Assembly: GCA_033060915.1 (NCBI GenBank)
Contig: CM065387.1
Location: 42,004,501 to 42,068,500 of the forward strand
From: Euryodendron excelsum
Taxonomy: Eukaryota > Streptophyta > Magnoliopsida > Ericales > Pentaphylacaceae
Direction: 5' to 3'
DNA length: 64,000 bases
Positions 39,790-51,624 of the stretch are shown here, one piece after another. Position 1 is the stretch's first letter; each line of letters opens with the position of its first letter. The notes beneath the pieces were generated by a model. That model had not been told where the DNA came from. It made no database searches and was given only the letters and a program-made list of their open reading frames with translations. Made by a program: the position numbers and the translations under genes.

Positions 39790-40620
39790 GATTCACGATT
39801 AACCTCTACCTATGTGAATGTAATATGCAATGCAAACAATCAATCATACAATAATAAAGAGACCCAACAATATATCGTGAAAACCCAAACTCGAAAAAAA
39901 ATCACGTTCAGTAAGCCAAGTATTAAGTTGAGCAGTTTACACAAGTACAACTTACAATCCTTAACAATTGAACTCCACAATTGCCGTCTGAGTTCCCTCG
40001 AACTTTGGTCTAAGCCTACTGGCTCGACTGCTCGAGTTTCTGCTCTCCGCGCTTTGACTTCAACACCGAATTTTCACGGCGTTCTTCGTTTTCAGAATCC
40101 TCTTAAGACGATCTTGATATGATTTGTTTCAATTTAGAATCAATGGTGAAGAATCACTGTATGCTCAGATAATCATTAAGATCTTCACCATCTCTGTTTA
40201 TTTTCTTTGTATATTTTTTATATTTCTTTCACAAGTCTAGAGTTCCATCTAACAATTAATTGTTTTGACTCTTATAGCATCTTAGGATTACCAAGAAGGT
40301 AGACTGGAACTACCTTTTGATTGGCTGAATAGAGCTGGCTAAAGAGTTCTAAAAAATTAACTTACTTTGATGAGAGAGTACTTCAATTCAGACAAAATTT
40401 TGCCATATCGCTCGAGCAGACTTCTAGCGGATTTCAAACGGTGCTCTCTGAATTTTTACTTTTACAGAATTTTCACGTATCGCTCGAGCGGACTTATTAT
40501 CGCTCAAGCAGACTTCGCTTAAGCCATGATCTCTGCATATTCAAATTTTTCTCGAAAAGTTACATGGAATTCACAGATTATAGAGCTTGAACAGACACCT
40601 GGGTAAAGAGATATAACCTT
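39790..40620 (-). mobile_element. LTR-like retroelement remnant in intron 1
   Basis: The sequence resembles an LTR in reverse orientation: leader-like CAATATATCGTGAAAACCC, then a CT-rich part, then three near-repeats of the phrase ATCGCTCGAGCGGAC (near 40409, 40473 and 40500). Neither coding domains nor a second LTR are visible. It is assigned by overall appearance only. Confidence 0.3.
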
Positions 40621-41839
40621 CTAAAGTTTCAGCTCTGCATGATTTAAAGGGTTATATTGCAGTTTGGACATATTGTACTTTGGCAGCTTGAACTTGAATA
40701 TTAGATTTTTCGATCCAAATACAACTTGAAATAAGATTACAAGCAAAGTATCTTTGTCCACTGAATTAGCTAATACTAAAAACTTAACAATTAGTAAATA
40801 AATATCAAGGAGCTCTGTGTCGATAATATGCACTTTTTTGTTTTTGTTTTACTTGGTATACAATAATATCGACCTTCAAATATATTTATAAGAAAGCCTG
40901 ATGGTCACATATTTGATGCCCTGTTGAGATCAATTGAAATCTAGTCAATATGGGAAAATATAACAAATTCTTTAACTCAAATCATGGTCTCTGTGCTTTG
41001 TTTTTAATGTATTATTTGTTTATTTATTTAATTTAATTTTATGTATTTGATCTTCTCTTTCTCTGCCCCACAACACAATTTCGTAATTGAAAATTGTGAT
41101 GGTGTCAATTAAGCAAACAATAGCTTGAAGTGTTAGAAAGCTTAATACGCATGGTTGGATTCTTTTTCCAATACTTTTTTCTTGAGACTATTGGTGATTT
41201 ATCATGCATGGTATCAGGTATGAAGCCTAGAAATTTATCTGAGGGGTCAAGAATAGCTCTATAAATAAATTAAAACTAATAATGCAAGTTATTTAATTTG
41301 TCAAAAAAAAAAAAAAACATTAATTTAAGTAAGATTTAACAATAAAGTATTACAAAAAAATAATTTTTTTAATATATAATAAATACATTATCATTATAGT
41401 GACACTCAGCGACACTTTAGGTCGCGAAACCCATTTATGAAAATCTACTAGTTTTTCAATATATACAATTAAAGCATTTGTGAAAAAATTATCTTTTATC
41501 TTGTTCCGAAATTTAGTTTTAACAACATTATAATAAAAAATGCACGTTTTGTAGTTGCAGTAGAAACCAAAAAGGTGAAAACAAGTTTAAACAACCTATA
41601 AAGAAAATAGAAATCTATTTTTTTTACTAAAATTTATCCTAAATCTTAATTAATTAGGCATAGGTAAGCATAACATTTGGGCACAAACAAAACAAATAAC
41701 AAACAAATATAAAATTTAAACCCAAGTAACAACAAAAATGGACAATAATATGAATTGCACAAGATGGTAAGTATAATATTTTAAAAATTAGAATGTGCCA
41801 GTTTACTATATTAAAATTTTTGAGTCTGTTTGGGTCAAG

Positions 41840-42560
41840 GACAAGCCCCCGGGGGGGGGGGGGAGATGAATTGGGATTTTTAAAATTGCTAGATTTATCA
41901 AGTTAATTTAAAATCTATTTTAGGCAATAGCAATAAACAGGAGAAGAGGCAATTATGACATTAAATTGCTAGCAATCAAGAATGATGTGCAAACTCATTT
42001 AGCAACAATCATTCATACACATATAAACAGAGAAGAACAGAAAACAAGAAATTTATAAAGGTTCGGCTCGAACCTTGCCTACGTCCTCTTTTCCTCGATT
42101 CTTTCAAGAGATTCCACTATGTAATCTTCTTCTTACACAGTTGCTAGTTTCTTCTAGTGCCCAGCTCACTAATACATCTAAGGATTTATACCAAATCCTT
42201 TCAGCCGAAAAGCTTCAACCAAGCTCTCGATTTTTCCAAGTGTTGTCAAGCTACACTCAAGCTCACAGAGGTTACAACAACCTTTTAAAGGTAATACAGT
42301 TACAGAACAATCAATGTCACTCTTAGAAGTGAGGATAATGCAAGTTACAACTTAATAACACTCCTCGGAAGATGAAAGTTACGAAGTGGTGAGGAAATTT
42401 AGGGCTCTTGAATTTTTGTATTTTAAGATCCTTGTCTCTTCCCCATAAATGAGTTTGAACTCATATATTTATAGTCTCTCACAAGAAATAGCCGTTAGAG
42501 CTGTTGGAGAAACATTTAATGCACTAACGGCTAAGACAGTTTTAAGAATTCTGACCGTTG
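41840..42560 (-). mobile_element. LTR-like retroelement remnant with G-tract at its edge
   Basis: The stretch around 42030-42120 (AGAAATTTATAAAGGTTCGG, then CTCGAACCTTGCCTACGTCC) resembles the transcribed part of a plant copia LTR read in reverse. A C5G13 run at 41846-41863 marks the left side. No target duplication could be defined. Confidence 0.3.
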
Positions 42561-44958
42561 GAGCATATTTTTGAATTTCTTTTTTCTGCCGAGATTGTCA
42601 GCAATCTTCTACTGGTGCTGCCAATTGAGCTCCAGGCATTTTCCAGTTTGGCATTGTCAACAATTGTCTTCCTGGTGTCACCAATCTCGACTTGTCACTA
42701 TATTGGCTATTGCTCTTCAACGATGTCATTTATAACCTTCATATTGAGCTTCCAACCTACGGCATCACTTCTTTTAAGATTTGATCTCCCATAAGATTGC
42801 TAGCCATATACATCTTACCCCGTTTTACAATCAGTCTTCGATGGTGTAGATATGTCTTAACACTACTGATTTTTTTCATAGCTTTGAGAGCCTCTCTGAT
42901 ATTCCATGTCATCTTATGGCTCTTTGATTCATCAAACCATTTGACGACAGCAATCTGCTTGTATAATGAAGTCTTCCTACTTTGTTAGGTTATCAGGTGT
43001 TAGCCATCGTTTGTATTGTCATCAATCTTAACAAACTCCTTATATAGCCTTCTTCCAAAATGCTTTTGAGAGAGGCATGCTTAAGCTTGCACAATTCTTT
43101 TAGTGGAACAGAAACATAAGGATCGAAGGTCTTCAAAATGAGCTGGCCATAGAAATCAATACCCATGCCCATTCTATACATATCTTCAAACTGAACTTGT
43201 TCAATTTCTCACACCTTTGCATATATACTCATTATAGTGTTGTCACTCGTAAAAAGTGTTAGCAAGATTGTCTATGATAGTTCATGAATGTTCCATAAAT
43301 CTTATTCATTTGAACAAAGCTGCATACTTGAGTTAAACATGTTAGATTATAATGACTAGGTTTTGTGATCATCAAAATCAATTACAAACAGTGGAGATCA
43401 CCCCTTGGGTCAACAGAGTCTTCATTTATATTACATTTCATGGGGTTTTTTGGACCAAAGGGGGCCATGCCCTCCTGGTCTATGAATAACTTCGTCCCTG
43501 AATGGTATAAGAGCTCATTAGAAGCTGAGTATTGATCTTGGTAAATTATGTGCCAATCTTTTTGAGCAAGGAATCCATTAAAATATTTTTTAATTACAAA
43601 ACTTATTACTGTTGCATCATTCTGGTACAAAATTCTATATAAAATTATAAAAGAATAGTATTCTTCCAAAACGATATATAGGCAATTCCTTATAAATTTG
43701 TAGAAGGATATGGTGCATCATTAAAAAAAAAAACATATACCATTTTGGGATTGCAGCTTAACAAAAGTTGTAAATCAAAACTTAAGCTTTCACTTTTTTA
43801 AATAAATTTTAAATTTTAAATTAGTTTTACAAGTGAATTTTTTAAACTATGAGCGAAACATTGTTTAAAAAAATTATAAACTGTTAAAAAAATTGTATCC
43901 AAACACCGTAAAAAAATATATATGTGCCAACACCAACATGTATATGTATCACACATTTCAGAGAATTACTCAGATAGTGGGTTTACAGAAACCTTTGGCT
44001 TGAAGGAAGAATTCTAGAGAACAGAGGGGGGAAAAAGTAATCTATTGTACAATTTTGTACTTTCCTTTGAAATAATGGTATTATCCCAAAACAAAGAAAG
44101 ACGAAGAAAAACAAATTGTGTATTACTGCATAAATAACCATGTACAGAGCAGAATCAAGATTTCATTTTCGGTGCCAAAACTAGAATTACAAAATTTTAC
44201 CTATTGACATAATTATTGTATTTTAAATTTTCTTTGTATATATTTTTAGTTTTAAGCAGAATAAATATATTAAAATATAAGTTTTATTCTTTATATAAAT
44301 AATAAAATCAGCCTCTATTCAATCTCAATAAAATATAAATAAAATAAATAACTGTTTGTTAGGATATTTAAACTCAATGCATGTATCAAAATGGAGCTGA
44401 ACATTTGTCATATTCTGAAAGTCATTTGGGATTAAATTTATGCTAAATTTAACAACAATTACTTTTCAATGTATATATTTGTGTTCGTTCTCTGAAGCTA
44501 ATTTTAATTAGTAGATAATAGATATGTATGCGTTATATGGTGCACAACAAAAACCCAATCATTATTTATTTTATTGGGTTATAACTTAAAAAAGAAAAAG
44601 AAAAAGGGTATGACTCATAGTCTACTATATGAAATCTTGATGTTTTATTTGGTTTGGGCCTGAAGAATAATTTTTAAATTGTACGGTGCCGAAAGCATAG
44701 ATTTTTACTAGGACATCACATTTACACAATATATGCATATATATAGGCTTACTCAAAAGCGGGGTGCCATGCCACTCTCACCTTCTGCCACTGTGTGTAG
44801 CGTTTTCATATGTAAATAAATCCATATGTTGTCTTGAAACATCAAAGCTAGCTAGAGTTCATGGTTTGCAACATGATCCAGTTCATATTTCTTATGTTCC
44901 TGATTTCTGATCTTTTGTTTAATTTATAGGGAGCTTGGTAATCCGAACAAGCTTTTCG

Positions 44959-45305
44959 TGTTGAACGGAGGAGAAGGTTCAACCACTTGTAGTGATTGAA
45001 TTATAAACACTCAAATGTGTAAAACACAATCAAGAATCACTCTTTTATTCAACTCTAAATTTTAGAGAGAACTCTCCCTCTTTATTTCTCTCTCTAACTC
45101 ACTTCTCCTCCTTCTTCATGAATTTATACAATGATACAAATGACACTCCCTATTTATAGATACAAGCTAAGGTATGGATATATAGTGTGAAAGGAACAAA
45201 TTCCTTCTTCGATATTAGGTACTCTTCAACAATGGTAGGTATCCTTCAACCATGGAGATTCCTTCTAGATGGTCAAGTTTACAATTTCAATTTTACTTTT
45301 CAACA
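44959..45305 (-). repeat. 3' LTR of the copia element (left copy in window coordinates)
   Basis: 347 bp with TGTTGAAC at one end and TTCAACA at the other. It is preceded by TTTCG (44954-44958), part of the target duplication. The adjoining internal sequence TCCCCCCTTAAAC at 45306 reads AAGGGGGGA on the element's strand and is the polypurine tract. By eye it differs from the other LTR at about 32 of 347 positions, mostly transitions. Confidence 0.93.
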
Positions 45306-45309
45306 TCCC

Positions 45310-48300
45310 CCCTTAAACTTGACTCTCCTACTTTTGTCATTCCAAGTATTGTCTTTAGTCTTGCAAAATTATCATGCTTGAGTGGTTTTGTAAAAATATC
45401 AGCTATCTGATCATAAGTTCTGCAAGAAATCAATTCCACTTCCTTGTTCTTGACATGCTCCCTGATGAAATGATACCGAGTATCAATATGTTTGCTTCTC
45501 TCGTGAAAGACTGGATTCTTTGTAAGAGTAATCGCTGATCAATTGTCGATGTAGACCTCTGTGGGATCATCTTGTGAAAATCCTAAGTACTTCAAAATAT
45601 TTCTGATCTAGATCCCATGACAAACAGCTGAGCTAGCAGCAACATACTCAGCTTCGCATGATGATAGCGTTACAATGGGCTGCTGCTTTGATGACCATGT
45701 AAATGTTGTAGCTCCCATAAAATATGTGAATCTAGTTATGCTCTTTCTTTCATCAAGATCTCTCTTCCGATCGCTATCTGAATAGCTAATAAGTCTGCAA
45801 TCTCTAGTTGATGAATAGAACATACCATCACTGATGGTACCCTTGACATAACGGAGTATCCTCTTTGCTACATTTAGATGGGACTGGTCAGGAGTTTCCA
45901 TGTACCTGTTGACTAGTCCAACTTCATAGAGTGTATCTGGTCTGGTACAAGTTAAGTACCTCAAGCTTCCAACTAGACTCTTAAAATAAGTAGGATCAAC
46001 ATCTCCTTGCTCGTTCTTTCTTAACTCCAATCCTGTTTCAACCGGAGTTGTCACAAAGTTGCAGTTTTCCATTCCAAACTTCTTCAAGATCTCTTTTGCA
46101 TAGTTGCTTTGGGAGATAAAGATTCACTTCTCACTTTGCACAACTTCTATGCCAAGGAAATGAGCCATTTGGCCTATATCTATCATCTCGAACTCTTGAC
46201 CATGCTCTTCTTGAAAGCATCAAACATCGCTGGATTATTGCCGGTGAAGATCAAATTATGAACATATAAGCAAGCAATCAGTATGCTATTGTCTGTCTCT
46301 ATCTTCATATATAGGGCATGCTCATATGGACATTTCTCAAAACCATTCGCCTGGAAATAATCATCGATCCTCATATTCCAGGCACGTGGAGCTTGCTTTA
46401 ACCCATAGAGTGCCTTCTTCAGCTTGTACACTCTATCTTCTTGGCCTTTCTTCACGTATCCAGGTGGCTTATCAATATAGATCTCTTCTTCAAGAAAGCC
46501 ATTCAGAAATGCTGATTTCACGTCTAGCTGGTAAATCTTCCATCTATTTTGTGCAGCTAGTGAAATCAACAATCTAATGGTCTCAAGTTGGGTAACTGGG
46601 GCAAAGACTTCAACATAGTCGATCCCTTCCTTCTGCTTGTAGCCTTTGACGACAAGTCTCACCTTGTATCTCTGGACTTCTCCTTAGGCATTCCTCTTAG
46701 TCTTGTAGACCCATTTAACCCCAATGGTCTTTCAGCCTTTCGGGAGAGTAGTCAACTCCCAAGTTTTGTTATTCTCAATGGATTGAATCTTATCATCCAT
46801 TGGTCTTCTCCATTTGTCTTCTTCGTTAGCTTCCTCAAAGCTAACTGGATCATTAGTAAGCAGCAGACAGTATAGAGTGACATACTCTTCCATCGGTTCT
46901 ATATTTTCATACAAATTAGCTATGGTACGAGCTCCTCTAGGCCTCATGACTGAAAATTCATGCTCGATTGGTGATGAAGCTTTATTTCTCCGTGGTGAGT
47001 GAAAACCATGTGGAGGTGTCTACTGATCTCTAGGTACTTGTGGCTCAATAGCCACTTCTCTTGTTTGTGTAGGTTCTTCTTCCTCAAGTGTCAATTTTAT
47101 ATCTCCAGAGGCTTCAATCTAGTCCTAATTCCAGGATTCATTTTCTTCAAAAATGACATCCCTGCTGAAAATGACTTTCTTGGTGGTGGGATTGTATAGA
47201 CGGTATCCCATCATTCTATCGTCGTATCCAACAAGGATACACTTCTCTCCTTTATCGTCCAACTTTGTCCTTCTTGCCTTCGGGATCTTGGTGTAGGCTA
47301 TGAAGCCAAACACTCTGAGATGACTCACACTAGGCTCGTGAGTACTCCAAGCTTCGTGTGGTGTCTTTGTAGCAAGACTCTTGGTAGGACACCTATTGAG
47401 CAGATAGACTGCACACAACACCGCTTTTGCCTAGAATCTTTTGGGCATATTTTTATCCTTTAACATGTTTCTGGCCATGTTAAGAATAATGCGGTTCTTC
47501 CTCTTAGCTACGCCATTCAGTTGGGGAGTGTAGGCTGGTGTGAATTGATTTTCAATTCCTTGTTGTCTAAGGAATTCTTGGAAAGCTTCTACTGTATACT
47601 CTCCTCCTTGATCTGATCGAAGTGACTTGATGTGGTAGCCACTCTGCTTCTCCACAAGAGCTTTGAACTCTTTGAATCGGTCGAATGCTTCCGTCTTCCT
47701 TCTTAGGAAGTAGACCCAAGTCTTCCTGTTATAGTCGTCGGTGAAGGTGAGGAAGTATCGATTCTGTCCATTTGAAATTGGTTTCAAAGGACCACATACA
47801 TCTGTGTGCACTAGCTGAAGCGGCGTGGTAGATCTTTAGTCAACTTGGTTTGCAAAGCTGTTTCTGTGTTGCTTGCTCAAAACACAACTCTCGTATATCT
47901 CATTCAGATGGTAAATGTTGGATAAGCCGTACACCATCTTCTTGCTTCCTAACTACTTCAAGCTTTCAAAATTTAGGTGTCCATATCTCAGATGCCATAG
48001 CCAGTCTTTGTTGTTGATGATTGCGCTTAGACACTTTGGTGTGTCGTGATGGATGGCAAGAGAGAACATCCGTTTCTTCGAAATAGTGACTCAAATGACC
48101 AGCTTCCCTCGAGTGTCTGAGATCAACATTTGCTTGTTTCTAAGGCCAATCTGATAACCTTTCTCCACGAGTTGTCCTAGGCTTAAGATGTTGGTCTTCA
48201 TGTCTGGCACATAGTAGACATTAGAAATGAAAGCGTGATCTCCACCTTTTTGCTTGATCAGAACATCGCCTCTCCCTCGAACTGGAACTTTAGAGAGATC

Positions 48301-49446
48301 GCCGAATAATATCTCTCCTTAAAGTTTCTCATCAAGTTCAGTTAACAGGCTCTTTCTGCCAGTCATGTGGTTGCGAGCTCCAGAGTTGAGGTACCAAACA
48401 TCTTGGTCTTGGGTTGAGCTGTGTGCCATCAGCATCAACGATTCTCCGACAATTGGTTTGGCTTCTGCAAGATTAGCCTTCCCGCTAACCTTCTTTGTTG
48501 GTGGTCTTGACCAACACTCGTTGTTATAGTGCCCAAACTTATGGCAGTTATAGCACTCGATGTTTCTCTTGTTAATGGTTTGACGGTTATTGTAATCGCC
48601 TCTTCTTCCATGTCCTCTTCCTCTCGGGACATTGTTTTGTTGTCCACATCCTCCTCTAGTGGATATTTGTCCGCCTCTACCTCCGCCTCTAGATTCAGAA
48701 TATCCAGATCCGGGAGATCCTCGACCTCGCCCTCATCCTTGGTGTGACGTCCTCCCTTGCTCGTATCTCCTATCGGTCAAAGATAGTTTTGACTTTAAGG
48801 CCTACTTTAGTGCTTTGTCTTTACTTCTCCTATTGACCTTCTGCTCGTGGGCTTGTAGCGAACCCACAAGCTCTTCTATTGACATGGTCTCCAGATCTTT
48901 GGTTTCTTCTAGAGTAATTGCTATGTAGTCAAATTTTGGATCCAAAGATCGCAAAATTTTCTCACATATTCTCATGTCTGTGAGAATTTCTCCATTCCTT
49001 CTTAGGTGGCTCGCAACTACCATTACTCGAGTATAATACTCGGCAATGGACTCAGAAGACTTCATTTGTAGGGATTCGAATTCACCGCGTAGCGTTTGGA
49101 GGCGAATCCTCTTTACTTTGTCAGCACCTTTGTATGTTCGATGGAGAGTCTCCTAGACTTCTTTGGACGTTTTGGTGGAGGCGATGATTTCGAAAGTAGC
49201 CTCATCAAGACTTTGGTAAATGATGGACTTGGCCTTGCAGTCCTTCTTTTGGTCGGTGCGGAGGATTGTTCTCTGAGTATCTGACATGGATGCCTCGACT
49301 TCTTTGGATTGGGCTTCCTCATACCCATCTTCCACGATGTCCATGACATCTTGAGCGCCTAGTAGAGCTTTCATTTGGATGCACCAGTTGTCGTAGTTCT
49401 CCTTTGTGAGCTTCGGGATGAGCGCCTGCGTAGTCCCATTTGCCAT
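45310..49446 (-). pseudogene. Broken copia gag-pol polyprotein
   Basis: Gag starts at the ATG 49446 (MANGTTQAL) and carries a CX2CX4HX4C zinc knuckle at about 48514-48560. The integrase core with a DQGGEY motif lies around 47811-47430, and its C-terminal part at 47421-47125. Reverse transcriptase lies at 46662-46183 with QLDVKSAFLNG. The usual YVDD active-site motif reads YVHN near 46255, so both catalytic aspartates are lost. RNase H lies at 46087-45608 and the tail continues to about 45310 with HIDTRYHFIREH. Several in-frame stops and frame changes separate these blocks. No functional protein is expected. Confidence 0.9.
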
Positions 49447-49636
49447 TTGGTTTTGAATATCTCAAACAGTACTTTGGAGTCTGAATTTGGAAGGTCTCCG
49501 GAAATTAGATGGAGAGACGGCTAGAGGATGCCCGGAGTGGCAGTCGAAGAAGAGAAAGAGAACTTTAGGAGTTTTGATGTAAAAGATTCCTCGAAGGGCA
49601 ATCACAGAGCATACTTTTCCTTGGCTTTGATACCAC

Positions 49637-49983
49637 TGTTGGGTGGAGGAGAAGGTTCAACCACTTATAGTGATTGAATTATAAACACTCAAAGGTGCAA
49701 AACACAATCAAGAATCACTCTTTTATTTAATTCTAAATTTTAGAGAGAACTCTCTCTCTTTATTTCTCTCTCTAACTCACTTCTCCTTCTCCTTTTTGAA
49801 TTGATACAATGATACAAATAACACTCCCTATTTATAGATACAAGCTAAAGTGTGAATATATGGTGTGAAAGGAACAAATTTCTTCTTCCATGTTAACTAC
49901 TCTTCAACATTGGTAGGTATTCTTTAACTATAAAAGTTCCTTCTAGATGGTCAAGTTTACAATTTCAATTTTACTTTTCAACA
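49637..49983 (-). repeat. 5' LTR of the copia element (right copy in window coordinates)
   Basis: 347 bp, TGTTGGGTGG at the internal side and TTTTCAACA at the outer side, directly followed by TTTCA and then the desaturase codons AGC CTT GCT. The internal side abuts the tRNA-Met primer-binding site. Confidence 0.93.
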
Positions 49984-50464
49984 TTTCAGCCTTGCTCACA
50001 AGCCACGTTCTCAAGTAACTCATTCTCTGCCACCGGAAAAGCTAGAGATCTTCAAGTCCTTGGAGGATTGGGCTACAAGGAATCTGTTGGTTCACCTAAA
50101 ACCAGTGGAGAAATGTTGGCAACCGCAACATTTTCTGCCAGATCCTGCATCGGATGGGTTCTCAGAGAAAGTGGAGGAACTAAGGGAGAGAGCAAAGGAG
50201 ATTCCAGACGATTACTTTGTTGTGTTGGTCGGAGACATGATCGCAGAAGAAGCCCTTCCAACTTATCAATCCATGCTTAATAACTACGATGGAATTCGGG
50301 ACGAAACAGGCTCAAGCCTCACTCCCTGGGCCGTTTGGATAAGGGCGTGGGCAGCTGAAGAGAACAGGCATGGTGATCTTCTCAACAGGTACCTCTATCT
50401 GTCTGGTCGAGTTGACATGATTCAAGTCGAGAAGACTGTGCAGTATCTGATTGGGACTGGAATG

Positions 50465-51624
50465 GTAAGTTTCTTTCATAATTCTCTCATAACTTTCACT
50501 GGCATTTTACATTTTTTAGAGTTTCTATGGACTTCATGCAAGAAAGTTTTATCATGCATGTGCTTTATTAATTATGCCAATGAACAGATATAATAAACAA
50601 GTAAATATATATGTTGAAAATGCATCTCATATATCTAATTACGAAACCAGAATTTGATACCTGGGGGCTAAAAACAAGGGTTCCATTGAAGATAAGAAGG
50701 GATTTTTTGAAGGCGAGTTAAATTTGAGGGCTTTTCTGAAAATAGGGAGGCAGGCCAACCTTACTTCGTGCCTGTATATATATACATATATCTCAAGCTT
50801 CTTATCTTCCTTGGAGGAAACTTTGGAGAGAATGATTGTGATGTCACAATTCTTGGACTCTTTGGTGATTGTTAGGAAGATATTTTTTCAGCTGTTCCTT
50901 TTGAAGAAAGGATTTTGCTGTTCCTCTTTGAGAGTTAGTGGCAACTCTTGCACTTTCTTTTCTTCCCAATTCCAAGAAGCTTTTCATTGAAATTGACATC
51001 TCTATTGATGATTAATTTTTTAAATTTTCAGATTATATAATTTGTAAGCTTTTGACACATAAGCATTGCCAATGCATTTTTTACTTTTCTTTTCAAGTTT
51101 ATGCCTGTTTTCATCACGAATGCGAGCATAAAATATGCTGCAAAAGTTCTGAAATGACTTACTGAGACCTTAATCCCACTCCAAGCTTTTGTTGGCATCT
51201 TGTTTTGGACTGCTTTCATTAGACATCTATTAAGAACACAGACAAGAGTATTAACTGCTTCAGCCCAAAAACTTTTTGGCATGCCTTTCTTAAGAAGCAT
51301 AGATCTAGTCATTTCCACAATTGTCCTGTTCTTTCTTTCTGCAACTCTATTTTGCTGAGGGCTGTAACTAGCTGCCAATTGCTTCCAAATGCCTTCATCT
51401 TTACAAAATTCAACTGTCAATTGCCTTATTGTCTACTTCAGTACGACTTTGTCTTTCCTTACGCAAAATCAGACTATTAAACCCAATATATTTTGGTATA
51501 AGAGTCCTCATAAACAAACATGCATGTTATATAAGAGTTAAAATTCCAACAATGCAAGCATGCATATTATTCTATCTTACTAGTCTATACTGATTTTGCT
51601 TCACCCCCTAGTCCCTTTTCGTAG
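50465..51624. other. Intron 2 of the desaturase-like gene
   Basis: The donor GGAATG|GTAAGT at 50464 and acceptor TTTCGTAG at 51624 are both good and phase 0. Most of the intron is a minus-strand copia fragment, listed separately. Confidence 0.7.
50800..51430 (-). mobile_element. Copia integrase fragment in desaturase intron 2
   Basis: Read on the minus strand, 51420-51028 encodes the C-terminal part of a copia integrase: SYSPQQNRVAERKNRTIVEM, then FWAEAVNTLVCVLNRC. Further down, to about 50800, a degraded RDVNFNE motif matches the linker to reverse transcriptase. No LTRs flank it. It differs in sequence from the element in exon 2, so it is an independent, truncated insertion in the same orientation. 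Confidence 0.85.

Larger units (their letters stand above)
39450..44929. other. Intron 1 of the desaturase-like gene, rich in LTR-like remnants
   Basis: The donor CACCAA|GTAAGT is at 39449 and the acceptor TTTATAG at 44929 (or GGGAG at 44933, which keeps phase). The intron carries two LTR-like segments (39790-40620 and 41840-42560, listed separately) and a G13 homopolymer at 41851-41863. A minus-strand open frame near 42993-43181, possibly once coding, has no recognised family. Otherwise it is AT-rich. Confidence 0.5.
44959..49983 (-). mobile_element. Full-length but decayed Ty1/copia LTR retrotransposon inserted in desaturase exon 2
   Basis: 5,025 bp bounded by two 347-bp LTRs that begin TGTTG and end CAACA. 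Flanks are TTTCG (44954-44958) and TTTCA (49984-49988), a 5-bp target duplication with one change. On the element's strand the bases after the 5' LTR read GTGGTATCAAAGCCAAGG, a primer-binding site matching the initiator methionine tRNA. The polypurine tract lies beside the 3' LTR. Gag, integrase, reverse transcriptase and RNase H appear in copia order. Stops and shifts break the polyprotein, so the copy is not autonomous. The LTR divergence (about 9% by eye) points to an old insertion. Confidence 0.95.

Noticed and set aside
43382..43669. A 95-codon minus-strand open frame in desaturase intron 1
   Set aside because: No domain or family resemblance, no neighbouring exon and AT-rich codon use, so it is probably chance.
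50068..50280. Alternative + frame over desaturase exon 2
   Set aside because: It is out of frame with the clear desaturase reading and lacks its motifs, so it is a shadow frame.
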